Under the pieces are notes generated by a model. That model did not search any database and was not told the DNA's origin. It worked only from the letters and a program-made list of their open reading frames with translations. Shown here piece after piece: positions 34,588 through 42,331 of a DNA stretch of 47,914 nucleotides. The translations under genes and the position numbers were made by a program. The stretch lies in NCBI GenBank assembly GCA_002412715.1, contig DHVP01000021.1:1-47914 (forward strand). The letters are read 5' to 3'. Numbering within the stretch: position 1 is the stretch's first letter; each line of letters opens with the position of its first letter. Source of the DNA: Deltaproteobacteria bacterium UBA5205 (lineage in GTDB: Bacteria; Desulfobacterota; Syntrophorhabdia; Syntrophorhabdales; Syntrophorhabdaceae).

Positions 34588-35878
34588 AATAACCGGTATT
34601 GTAATGCTGTTTGTACTCTTGCTCCTCTTTGCAACGGGTATAGAACTGGCATTTGCGATGGCAGTCGTAGGGTTTATTGGCTTTGCCGTCCTTAATGGAG
34701 TTTCTTCAGCCATGAATCTCCTGGCCAGGGATATGTTTGATGTGATGACCAATTATGGTTACACGGTTTTCCCTCTTTTTATATTGATGGGTCAGATCGG
34801 TTTTCATAGCGGCATAGCACAAAGGCTCTATGCCTGTTCGAATAAATTCATCGGTCATATTCCCGGCGGTCTTGCGATGGCCACCATTGTCGGCGGCAGT
34901 GCCTTTAAGGCTATTTGCGGTTCGGCCACCGCTACGACGGCAACCTTTGCAAGCGTTGCAATGCCCGAGATGGACCGTTACGACTATGATAAAAGGCTTT
35001 CCACGGGCGTTATTGCAACGGTCGGAACACTCGGTTGTCTTATACCGCCGAGCGTTGTGCTCATCCTTTACGGTGTTATCACGGAGCAGTCAATTGGAAG
35101 GCTCTTTCTCGCCGGTGTAGTGCCGGCAATACTAATAGCCGTTTTCTTTATGGGGATTATCTATGGATGGGTGAAGATCAACCCGGCAATAGCTCCCGTA
35201 TCCGGTCGTTCAACATGGAAGGAGAGGGTGCGCAGCTTGCCCGAGGTTGTCTGGGTCTTTATAGTCTTTCTCCTCATGATCGGCGGGATCATGCAGGGAT
35301 TTTTTACCCCATCCGAGGCCGGAGCTGTCGGAGCATGCGCGGTGTTGATCCTGGCACTGGTAAAACGTGATCTGACATTCAAGAAATATATGACTTCCTT
35401 GAGTGAAGCTATCCGTACCGCGGGCATGTTTCTCATGCTCCTTGTCGGCTCGGCGACACTCGGTCATTTTATTGCAGTGACAAATATCCCTCAAAAAACG
35501 GCGGAGTGGCTCGTAGCGCTCCCGGTTAACCGATATGTTATTCTGATTGGTATCTGTATTGTGTTCGAAATGGGCGGATCCTTTATCGAAGACCTTGCAT
35601 TCATGATCCTTGCTCTCCCCATCTTCTATCCCACCATTATCAAACTCGGTTTTGATCCTATCTGGTTCGCGGTGGTAATTTGCGTTATTATCATGGTCGG
35701 GATGATCATTCCACCCGTGGCCATTTGCGTTTTTGTAGTAAAGAATATTACCAAAGTGCCTATGGGCCAGATATACAGAGGCTGCGCCCCATTTCTGATT
35801 GCCCTCGTAATTTGCTGGGGTATTCTCCTTCTCTTTCCACAACTCTCACTCTGGCTTCCTTCTTTATTTTTCAAGTAA
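34580..35878 (+). CDS. TRAP transporter large membrane subunit (DctM-like)
   Basis: The protein has 432 residues with about 12 membrane helices. DctM features include FPLFILMGQIGFHSGIAQRLY, GGSAFKAICGSATATTATFA (transport loop) and GCLIPPSVVLILYG, with the symmetry-related late segment GMIIPPVAICVFVVKNI. It forms the transport channel with the small subunit. The gene order Q-M-P is usual for TRAP operons. Confidence 0.95.
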   Translation: MSEITGIVMLFVLLLLFATGIELAFAMAVVGFIGFAVLNGVSSAMNLLARDMFDVMTNYGYTVFPLFILMGQIGFHSGIAQRLYACSNKFIGHIPGGLAMATIVGGSAFKAICGSATATTATFASVAMPEMDRYDYDKRLSTGVIATVGTLGCLIPPSVVLILYGVITEQSIGRLFLAGVVPAILIAVFFMGIIYGWVKINPAIAPVSGRSTWKERVRSLPEVVWVFIVFLLMIGGIMQGFFTPSEAGAVGACAVLILALVKRDLTFKKYMTSLSEAIRTAGMFLMLLVGSATLGHFIAVTNIPQKTAEWLVALPVNRYVILIGICIVFEMGGSFIEDLAFMILALPIFYPTIIKLGFDPIWFAVVICVIIMVGMIIPPVAICVFVVKNITKVPMGQIYRGCAPFLIALVICWGILLLFPQLSLWLPSLFFK

Positions 35879-36027
35879 CACCAGGCGGGGAACAACAAAG
35901 TTCCATGGAAACGCTGCTGGCACAGAAAATCGATCAGTCCGGGACATACGGCAAAAGACTGTATGAAAAGCCGTCGGCAGATCGAAACGGGGTTTCAACA
36001 ATATCCAATAAAAAAGGGGGAAAGGAC

Positions 36028-37098
36028 ATGATAAGCAAGAGACTCGTAACGGCGTGTATCTTTGTTTCAGTTCTTCTATTCTTCTGCGGTGGATCCCATG
36101 CGGCTGAAGTGATCAAGATCAAATTTGCCAATTATATGCCCATAATGCATGTCAATACGGTAATGATGGCCAAATTTGTGGACGACGTGAACAAGAAACT
36201 CGCCGGCAGGGTAGAGATAACACAGTACGCGGCCGGTACACTTCTCACGGCACCCAAGATGGCCGGGGGTGTAGCGTCCGGTATTGCCGATATGGGTCTT
36301 GCGCACTGCTCTTACTCGAGGGGTCGTTTCCCGGTCATGGAACTGACGGAACTGCCTCTCGGCGCTTCAAGCAGCTACATACTGACCCACGCGATCAATG
36401 ACTTCTACGACAAATTCAAGCCCAAGGAATGGGACAGCTTTCATCCTCTCATATTCAGTGCGAGCTGCCCGTCCACAATACAAACACTGAAGAAGCCGGT
36501 GAGGACCCTTGAAGATCTCAAGGGATTAAAGATCAGGGGGACCGGCAGAAGCGGGGATATTGTAAAAGCCCTTGGGGCCACTACGGTTCCCGTCGAGATG
36601 ATGGATATGTACGAGTCCTTGAGACGGGGTGTCATAGACGGGAATATGGGGCCATTCGAACAATTGAAGAGTTTCAAGACAGGCGAGGTGTTGAAGTATC
36701 ACAGCGTGGCATGGCAGGCAGGCAGCGGCTACACTTTCTATGTCATCTTCAACAAGAACAAATGGAACAGTCTCCCGGCAGACGTCAGGCAAATTATTGA
36801 CGAGACGGCGAAGACGTATATCGAACCCTGGGCGGTCGAGTGGAATAAGGTCGACCTCGATGGTGCGAAGTTTTTCAAAGAGCAGGGCGGACAGGTTATA
36901 CCGGTTCCCGAGAAAGAGATCCAGAGATGGGTGAAGGCCGTGGACCCGGTTATCAGCGATTACAAGCGGGACATGGTCGCCAAGGGCTACAAGGCTGCGG
37001 AAGTTGATTCCTGGATCCAATTCATGAAGGAACGGATTTCCTACTGGAAAGGCCAGGAGAAGGCCAGAAAGATACCGACGGCATACGAAGTAAAGTGA
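36028..37098 (+). CDS. TRAP transporter solute-binding protein (DctP-like)
   Basis: The protein has 356 residues from the ATG at 36028, preceded by AAGG and GGGGGA; the frame is open far upstream but that part overlaps DctM. Residues 1-25 are a Sec signal peptide ending SHAAE. The fold is shown by YAAGTLLTAPKMAGGVASGIADMG and DLKGLKIRGTGRSGDIVKALGATTVP, where the Arg in KIRGTGRS is the residue that grips a carboxylate in the family. The substrate is therefore an organic acid; its aromatic nature is only inferred from the neighbours. The gap of 149 bases after DctM has no gene. Confidence 0.94.
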   Translation: MISKRLVTACIFVSVLLFFCGGSHAAEVIKIKFANYMPIMHVNTVMMAKFVDDVNKKLAGRVEITQYAAGTLLTAPKMAGGVASGIADMGLAHCSYSRGRFPVMELTELPLGASSSYILTHAINDFYDKFKPKEWDSFHPLIFSASCPSTIQTLKKPVRTLEDLKGLKIRGTGRSGDIVKALGATTVPVEMMDMYESLRRGVIDGNMGPFEQLKSFKTGEVLKYHSVAWQAGSGYTFYVIFNKNKWNSLPADVRQIIDETAKTYIEPWAVEWNKVDLDGAKFFKEQGGQVIPVPEKEIQRWVKAVDPVISDYKRDMVAKGYKAAEVDSWIQFMKERISYWKGQEKARKIPTAYEVK

Positions 37099-37132
37099 GC
37101 TTCTAACGGAATCATCGTATAGCGAGGTAGTT

Positions 37133-38452
37133 ATGTCAAAAATAAAAATGTGGCGACCTCAATTGGAGACATTACCGCGGGAAGAGCTGGAAAAGAAACA
37201 GCTCAAATACTTTGTGGAACAGATGAGGTACGTGACGGAAAAAAGTCCTTTTTACAAAAGGAAATTTAAGGCGGCCGGGATAAAACCGGACGACATCAAA
37301 ACCATGGATGACGTGAGAATGGTTCCCTTTACCACAAAGCAGGAACTGTTGAAATCACAGGAAGAACATCCTGTATTTGGCGATTTTCCCTGCATCAAGC
37401 CGGAGAAAGCGACCAGGGTTTTTCAAACGTCGGGGACTACCGGAAAGCCTCTGAAGATTCCGCTGAGTAAAAAGGATTGGTTCAAGACGTATTATGACCA
37501 GTTCAGTTACTATCTTTGCGGTTATGGCGTCACAAGCAAAGACGTTGCGTTCTTTCCGTTTACTTACGGGACCTTCATTGCCTGGTGGGGTGTCCAGGCC
37601 ACCATGGAACAGCATGGGGTCACCGTGATTCCGGGCGGCGGCCAAACGTCCGACGCACGGGTAAAAAGCATTGTCGACTGGGATGCGACGGTTGTTTGCG
37701 GGACGCCTACCTACGTCATTTATCTCGGTGAGTTAGCGAAAAAGCTGGGGATTGATTTTCCCAATTCGAAAGTAAGGATAGTCATCACCGCAGGCGAGCC
37801 GGGAGCACAGGTTGCAGCGACGAAGAAACTGATAGAAACGCTCTACGGAGCAAAGAATTATGACGATATAGGAAGTACGGAGATATCGAATTTCGGGTTC
37901 GAATGCGTTGTGCAGACGGGAACCCATCTTATTGAAAGTATGTTCCTGGCGGAATCTCTCGATGTGGAGACAGGCAAGCCGGCCTCCGAAGGTGAAGTGG
38001 GTGAGCTGGTACTCTCCAATCTCTTCTGTGAAAGCGTTCCTCTCTTGCGTTACATGACAAAGGATCTCGTGCGGTTCAATTATCAGACATGCGACTGCGG
38101 AAGGACCTTCCTCAGAATGGACGGCGGCGTGCTGGGAAGGGCCGACGACATGTTTACCTTTGGGGGAGTGAATATCTTCCCTTCGGCAGTCGAGAATTTC
38201 ATACGCGGAATACCGACATTCTCGAATGAATACCAGCTGGTCATTCCCAAACAAGGATCCGGAAAAAGAATGACCATCCGGGTTGAGCCCGCTTCGGCAG
38301 ACATAACCGACGAGCAGGCAAAAAATGCGGCAAAGCAACTACTGGATAATATAATCTACAATATAAAAATCACCGCGGATATCGATCTGGTAGCGCCGGG
38401 GACCCTGCCGCGGTTTGAAGGAAAGGCAAAAAGAGTCATCAGGGCAAGCTGA
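37133..38452 (+). CDS. Phenylacetate-CoA ligase family acyl-CoA ligase (PaaK-like)
   Basis: The protein has 439 residues, the usual length for PaaK. The ATP/AMP motif is FQTSGTTGKPL (SGTTGKP at 100-106); a middle motif DIGSTEISNFGFEC and the late GVNIFPSAVENFI complete the family pattern. It activates a carboxylic acid to its CoA thioester with ATP. Placed after the TRAP genes with 34 bases between, it probably activates the imported acid in the cytoplasm for the molybdenum enzyme. Phenylacetate itself is only one option; no paa genes are near. Confidence 0.92.
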   Translation: MSKIKMWRPQLETLPREELEKKQLKYFVEQMRYVTEKSPFYKRKFKAAGIKPDDIKTMDDVRMVPFTTKQELLKSQEEHPVFGDFPCIKPEKATRVFQTSGTTGKPLKIPLSKKDWFKTYYDQFSYYLCGYGVTSKDVAFFPFTYGTFIAWWGVQATMEQHGVTVIPGGGQTSDARVKSIVDWDATVVCGTPTYVIYLGELAKKLGIDFPNSKVRIVITAGEPGAQVAATKKLIETLYGAKNYDDIGSTEISNFGFECVVQTGTHLIESMFLAESLDVETGKPASEGEVGELVLSNLFCESVPLLRYMTKDLVRFNYQTCDCGRTFLRMDGGVLGRADDMFTFGGVNIFPSAVENFIRGIPTFSNEYQLVIPKQGSGKRMTIRVEPASADITDEQAKNAAKQLLDNIIYNIKITADIDLVAPGTLPRFEGKAKRVIRAS

Positions 38453-38500
38453 GCGCCCGGCGGGAAGCACCAGGCAGAATAGGATAATGGATCCGTTTTG

Positions 38501-38558
38501 AAAGGACCTGTCTCACGTTTATTCCGTAACAAACGGATAAACGTGAGACAGGTCCTTT
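38501..38558 (+). terminator. Very strong terminator hairpin (22-bp perfect stem)
   Basis: A 22-base arm (38501-38522) is perfectly repeated inverted at 38537-38558; the 14-base loop can itself pair CCGT with ACGG. It begins AAAGGA and ends TCCTTT, so it is near-symmetric and may serve both strands. The core (CTGTCTCACGTTTAT, then CCGTAACAAA) recurs at 41644-41670 inside a dispersed repeat, so the terminator may derive from that element. Confidence 0.85.
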
Positions 38559-38612
38559 GCACTTGTGTATCAACACGTCACCACGAAAATAAAGTCTTGC
38601 TGGTGAGAGCTA

Positions 38613-38642
38613 AGTAAGGCATCCTTACTGTAAGGAGTAAGG
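38613..38642 (+). promoter_or_regulatory. Possible RNA switch at a ribosome binding site
   Basis: Three copies of GTAAGG (38614-38619, 38630-38635, 38637-38642) surround one CCTTAC (38623-38628). CCTTAC can pair with the first copy (7-bp stem, AGTAAGG-CAT-CCTTACT), leaving the Shine-Dalgarno AAGGAG free, or with the later copies, hiding it. The start codon is at 38644. Confidence 0.4.
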
Positions 38643-38643
38643 A

Positions 38644-39180
38644 ATGCGTGGCAAGAAGAGATTAAAGAACCAGGTTGCCTTGCCTAAAGAGATAGCCACA
38701 AAGTTTCCCGACATCGACTATATGAAACGTTTTGTGACGATCTGCCTTATTTTCGTAGTGGCGATTGCCATGTTCGGCTGCAGCAGGGGCACCGAGGAAG
38801 ACAAGGTCAGGAAGGTCATTACCGACGTCCAGGCGGCGGCTGAAGAGAAGGATGTCCAGAAGATCGTCAGCAATATTGCCGACACATACAACGATCCCCA
38901 GGGGTTCAACCGCGAAACCATCAGAAGGCTGCTGCTGGGATATTTCCTGGGCCACCCGAAGGTAACCGTCTACATGAACTACCTGAAGATATCAGTTGAA
39001 AACACATCGGCCCAAGCCTATTTTCAGGCCATCCTGACCAGCGGAAAAAAGACCGGTTCCCCAACCGACGTGATCCCCGAATCGCTCGGCGTCTATCGCT
39101 TCGATGTATCGCTGGAGAAGGGATCGGGCGACTGGAAGGTTACCTCGGCCAGATGGGAGCGTGTGGGGGATAACGAATAG
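38644..39180 (+). CDS. Putative envelope lipoprotein, NTF2-like
   Basis: AAGGAG six bases before the ATG at 38644 supports this start, giving 178 residues, but the first 26 are charged and precede a typical signal sequence that starts at the ATG at 38722 (MKRFVTICLIFVVAIAMFGC, a weak lipobox with Cys). Starting at 38722 gives a 152-residue lipoprotein but has no ribosome binding site. The mature part (VRKVITDVQAAAEEKDVQKIV, then a late GDWKVTSARWERVGD strand) has the pattern of small NTF2/SnoaL-like lipoproteins of unknown role. It is a single gene between the terminator and the repeat island. Confidence 0.72.
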   Translation: MRGKKRLKNQVALPKEIATKFPDIDYMKRFVTICLIFVVAIAMFGCSRGTEEDKVRKVITDVQAAAEEKDVQKIVSNIADTYNDPQGFNRETIRRLLLGYFLGHPKVTVYMNYLKISVENTSAQAYFQAILTSGKKTGSPTDVIPESLGVYRFDVSLEKGSGDWKVTSARWERVGDNE

Positions 39181-39225
39181 GAGTTGACGGACAGGTTTGA
39201 GACTGTTGCGAAAAGCCTAAAGGAC

Positions 39226-39436
39226 TGTCTCACACCCGCTTTGCGCTTCGGGCTCGCTGGAGGCAATGAAGAGAGGATGGGAGGAAGCCTAAAAGAATTG
39301 CGTCCAGATCCGGAGAAGACACGGATCAGGCCGCATTCGCACTCCCGCTGAGCGGGAGGAAATGTCGAATACTCAAACCTTGCATACATGGTTCATTTGA
39401 TATCCGGGGTTTCTCTCATTTGTTAATCCCGGCCCC
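39226..39436. repeat. Dispersed intergenic repeat, copy 1
   Basis: This stretch closely matches 41647-41886 (copy 2); part of it (GGCAATGAAGAGAG region) is also found inverted at 47826-47852. Shared blocks start with CTGTCTCAC, then CTGGAGGCAATGAAGAG, CGTCCAGATCCGGAGAAG and CACTCCCGCTGAGCGGGAG, and end near CCCGGCCCC. Two hairpins are conserved: GATCCG/CGGATC and CTCCCGC/GCGGGAG. It fills the gap between the lipoprotein gene and the small minus-strand gene. Confidence 0.85.
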
Positions 39437-39498
39437 TTCTCTCATCGTCACTCCGGTGCAAGTCGCTGGGAAAGACTTAAAACGTGAAACGGATCATC

Positions 39499-39759
39499 TC
39501 ACGCCGTCTTCTTTTCTTTTGTTGTGCGGGAAGAACGCTTTTTGGGACCTGCGGCTTTTTGAGCCAGGCGGATCAGTGACTTCAATGCCTCGTTGACCGC
39601 CTCATCCGTGGGGAATACTTTGGCTACATCGGGGCTGAGGAGAACGAGATTAGTACCCTTGCGGTAAGCTTCGAAATATTTTCCACGAACTCCCTCGCCG
39701 AGATCCTTTCGAGTGTATAGTGGACGAAGTTCATCTGTATCTTTATCAGCCTTCTTCAT
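39499..39759 (-). CDS. Small conserved protein, possible antitoxin-like
   Basis: The protein has 86 residues with AAGGAAG before the ATG at 39759. The segment ELRPLYTRKDLGEGVRGKYFEAYRKGTNLVLLSPDVAKVFPTDEAVNEALKSL is familiar from many short bacterial proteins often found with toxin genes; I do not know a tested role. The C-terminus is Lys- and Arg-rich. It stands alone on the minus strand in the accessory region, with no clear toxin partner next to it. Confidence 0.75.
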   Translation of the reverse strand: MKKADKDTDELRPLYTRKDLGEGVRGKYFEAYRKGTNLVLLSPDVAKVFPTDEAVNEALKSLIRLAQKAAGPKKRSSRTTKEKKTA

Positions 39760-40098
39760 AGATCTTCCTTTCCTTGCGGTTCATTTGCCGGGCGCTAATG
39801 ATCCTTGTCCTTTCTCCGCGTTACCCGGTTTCTGCCCCGTACGTTTCAGCCGTAGCCCAAAGAGCGAATGCAACAAAAACAAGAAGAAAAACGCCAGGTG
39901 CAACAAGCCGTCGCAACCAATTCGGTATCATGTGTGTCCTCCAGTCAGGGTTTCCCCCCATATTACTTTTCCTGACGGAATTAATGCCCACTTCGGGTTA
40001 AACGTGAGAAAGTTTTTTGCTTCCGCGTTTACACGTTCCGTTTTGTCTCTGACGAAAGTAATAACAACTAAAAAGCCTAAAAAGGGAGGACGCCCAAG
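39760..40098. other. Intergenic stretch without a supported gene
   Basis: The divergent gap between the small minus-strand gene and the RhuM-Fic gene contains only overlapping open frames of poor coding quality. The start of RhuM-Fic has GGGAGG at 40084-40089. Nothing else is recognisable. Confidence 0.5.
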
Positions 40099-41073
40099 AT
40101 GCAAGAGGATCTTGCTGAACGCATCGTGCTTTACAAAACAGAGGATGGCCGGATGACTTTGGATGTTAATCTGCGAGAAAATACCGTCTGGTTGACCCAG
40201 AAGCAAATGGGAATGCTATTCGAAACGGAACGAAGTGTTGTCACCAAGCATGTAAACAATATACTGAAAACCGGGGAGCTTCGACTCGAGGCAGTATGTG
40301 CAAATCTTGCACGTACTGCCGAAGATGGGAAAACGTACCAAACAAAAAGCTACAATCTGGATATGATTCTTTCTGTAGGCTACAGGGTCAATTCGAAACG
40401 GGGGACACAGTTCCGCATCTGGGCTACGAACGTACTCCGCGACCACATTCTTAAGGGCTATTCCATAAACGAAAAGCGGCTCAAAGAACTAAACAAGGCT
40501 ATCCGGCTTATCGCCGATATTGCCGACAGGAAATCTCTGACCGGTGATGAGGCCACAGCGTTGCTGCGGGTAGTTGCAGACTACAGCCGCGCTCTTGACC
40601 TCCTGGATGACTACGACCATAGCAGTGTTCGGGTAGGCGAGGTCACAGTAGTTGCAGTTTCAGCCGTTTCTTATGAAGAAGCGATCAGAATGGTAAGGCG
40701 TCTACGTCACCGTTTTGGTGCGGGAGATTTGTTTGGTCTTGAAAAAGACGACAGTCTGAAAGGGTCCCTGGCCAACATAATGCAGACTTCTGACAGCAGG
40801 GATCTTTACCCAGGTCTCGAAGAAAAAGCTGCGCAGTTGCTCTATTTTCTTGTCAAGAACCATTCGTTTGTAGACGGAAACAAACGAATAGGCGCAGCCC
40901 TTTTTCTATGGTTTCTCGAAAAGAACGGTATACTTTACAACGCTGATGGTTCGAAGCGGATTGCAGACAATGCGCTGGTAGCCATGACACTGCTCATCGC
41001 CGAAAGTCGGCCGGAAGAAAAGGACATTCTTACCCGAGTTGTTGTGAATCTTATTGACCAGCGGAATAGGTGA
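40099..41073 (+). CDS. RhuM family protein fused to a Fic/Doc domain
   Basis: The protein has 324 residues. Residues about 10-115 match the RhuM family (VWLTQKQMGMLFETERSVVTKHVNNIL, LDMILSVGYRVNSKRGTQFRIWATNVLRDHILKGY), a KilA-N/Bro-like DNA-binding type found in islands. Residues about 200-300 are a Fic/Doc domain with the active site HSFVDGNKRIGA (255-266), close to the Doc form HxFxDxNKR, which suggests nucleotide or phosphate transfer to a target protein. No separate inhibitory antitoxin is adjacent. It is probably a toxin, a regulator with toxin activity, or a phage-response protein; all catalytic residues are intact. Confidence 0.88.
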   Translation: MQEDLAERIVLYKTEDGRMTLDVNLRENTVWLTQKQMGMLFETERSVVTKHVNNILKTGELRLEAVCANLARTAEDGKTYQTKSYNLDMILSVGYRVNSKRGTQFRIWATNVLRDHILKGYSINEKRLKELNKAIRLIADIADRKSLTGDEATALLRVVADYSRALDLLDDYDHSSVRVGEVTVVAVSAVSYEEAIRMVRRLRHRFGAGDLFGLEKDDSLKGSLANIMQTSDSRDLYPGLEEKAAQLLYFLVKNHSFVDGNKRIGAALFLWFLEKNGILYNADGSKRIADNALVAMTLLIAESRPEEKDILTRVVVNLIDQRNR

Positions 41074-41247
41074 AGAACCCGTTGCAGGTCGCGCGTCGCC
41101 AGCTTTTCCAGCGTCAGGTCAGTGGGTGGCGGCGTTTTGGGTATAAGATAGATTTTGGTCCGGGGTATCGTACTACTTCGGACACGACGGGAAAGCCAGG
41201 ACCCTGTGGCTTGAGTATAAGATCAAAAAAAGGATGGGACGATAACC
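41074..41247 (+). pseudogene. Decayed HigB/RelE-type toxin upstream of a HigA-like gene
   Basis: In one frame the DNA reads GYKIDFGPGYR, the central signature of HigB/RelE toxins of the phage-derived Gp49-like kind. Right after it the homology continues in another frame as YYFGHDGKARTLW, and then, in the third frame, as DQKKDGTIT, which recalls the family end. No start or N-terminal half is present. Thus at least two frameshifts and a 5' loss have inactivated it, while the next gene, the antitoxin, is intact. Confidence 0.65.
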
Positions 41248-41574
41248 ATGGCGCTTACAAGGGCATTCAGAGAGACGGTGATAAAGCGTGCAGCCGGGGA
41301 TAATGATTATCGCAGAGGATTGCTGGCCGAGGCTGTGAATGAGATCCTGGTCGGTAATCTTGACGCCGGCAAGGCGATGTTGCGCGATTACATCAATGCA
41401 ACGATTACTTTTCCCGAACTGGCCCGTAGGCTGAATAAATCAAGCAAGAGCATACATCGTATGCTGGGCCCCGGGAGCAATCCGCGGATGGACAGTCTCA
41501 TCGGGGTCCTGAGGATACTGCAGGAACACGAAAGGGTCAGACTGCAGACAACATGCCTAACCGCTACCGCTTAA
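41248..41574 (+). CDS. HigA-like antitoxin / transcriptional regulator, orphan
   Basis: The protein has 108 residues. MALTRAFRETVIKRAAGDNDYRRGLLAEAVNEILVGNLDAGKAMLRDYINATI and the helix-turn-helix LARRLNKSSKSIHRMLGPGSNPRMDSL are the pattern of antitoxins that follow HigB/RelE toxins (toxin first, antitoxin second). Its toxin partner upstream is broken, so it should now act as an orphan antitoxin, perhaps silencing a related toxin elsewhere. The region after it is repeat-rich and non-coding. Confidence 0.88.
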   Translation: MALTRAFRETVIKRAAGDNDYRRGLLAEAVNEILVGNLDAGKAMLRDYINATITFPELARRLNKSSKSIHRMLGPGSNPRMDSLIGVLRILQEHERVRLQTTCLTATA

Positions 41575-41643
41575 CACGACCCCCGCACACAGAACGGTAC
41601 GGACAACTGCTCACAAAACTGAACCATACAGAAATGACGAAAT

Positions 41644-41886
41644 ACCTGTCTCACGTTTATCCCGTAACAAAAAACGGGACCCGTTCCACCCCTTTGGTGT
41701 TCCACTGGAGGCAATGAAGAGAGTATGGGAGGAGGCCTTAAAAGACTGCGTCCAGATCCGGAGAAGACACGGATCAGGCCGCATTCGCACTCCCGCTGCG
41801 CGGGAGGAAAAGACCTCGAATAGTTAAGCCTTGCATACGCCGTTGGTGTGATATCGGGGTTTCCTTCCTTCGTCCATCCCGGCCCC
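41644..41886. repeat. Dispersed intergenic repeat, copy 2
   Basis: This is the second copy of the element at 39226-39436. It starts with CCTGTCTCACGTTTAT and CCCGTAACAA, which is also the core of the terminator at 38501-38558, and keeps the hairpins GATCCG/CGGATC and CTCCCGC/GCGGGAG. It ends at CCCGGCCCC and runs into a REP-like palindrome (41888-41910) like that at 22106-22134. Confidence 0.85.
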
Positions 41887-41907
41887 CCGGCGCAAGCCGG
41901 GAACCAG

Positions 41908-42250
41908 GAGAAACGTTGGGCCAGAACTATCTTGCACCCTGGGGATGAAGGTTCTTGCCTAAAAGATTCCTCGTTCATATGACATGCTGTTGTCACTCTA
42001 CCATGGCAAAATAGAAAATATGGGTGATAGGTCATAGGTGTTGTGTGATGGGAGGGGCAGAAAAAAGGGTCCTTCCTGTGGCCCATTCCTGGTACCCGAG
42101 TACCTGTTTTCTTTCCTTTTCCCTTGAAATGTGAGGGGTGAAGGGGTAAAAAGATAAGGAAGTTGCTATCGGTTACGATTCATAATAGAAAAGTGAAAAG
42201 CTCACCAGTTATTTCAGCGTAGGATACGCATCCGAGCCTTCACATGGGGT
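41908..42250 (+). repeat. Structured leader repeat upstream of the HNH gene (blocks a-b-c)
   Basis: Three blocks here recur in the same order before the PLD-helicase gene (43422-43797). Block a (41908-42030) contains AAACGTTGG, CCAGAACTATCTT, GGGATGAAGGTTCTTGCCTAA and a hairpin TGACA/TGTCA. Block b (42115-42154) is a hairpin with arms CTTTTCCCTT and AAGGGGTAAAAAG. Block c (42193-42250) contains GAAAAGCTC, CCAGTTATTTCA and GAGCCTTC. The HNH gene starts soon after block c. It holds no gene. Confidence 0.8.
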
Positions 42251-42331
42251 CAGCAGGGAGATTCTACCGCAAGACCGAGTGTGTTCGACCCATGGGTTCC
42301 AAGCAAGACTGATATGCGTTTATTGAATAAA

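Noticed and set aside
39713..40156. 147-codon plus-strand frame before the RhuM-Fic gene
   Set aside because: It overlaps the start of RhuM-Fic and the small minus-strand gene, has no ribosome binding site and no recognisable protein pattern.
41571..42086. Minus-strand frame similar to one at 39093-39389, as a possible gene pair
   Set aside because: The similarity is due to the dispersed repeat; ends, lengths and the remaining sequence do not match and no ribosome binding site is present.
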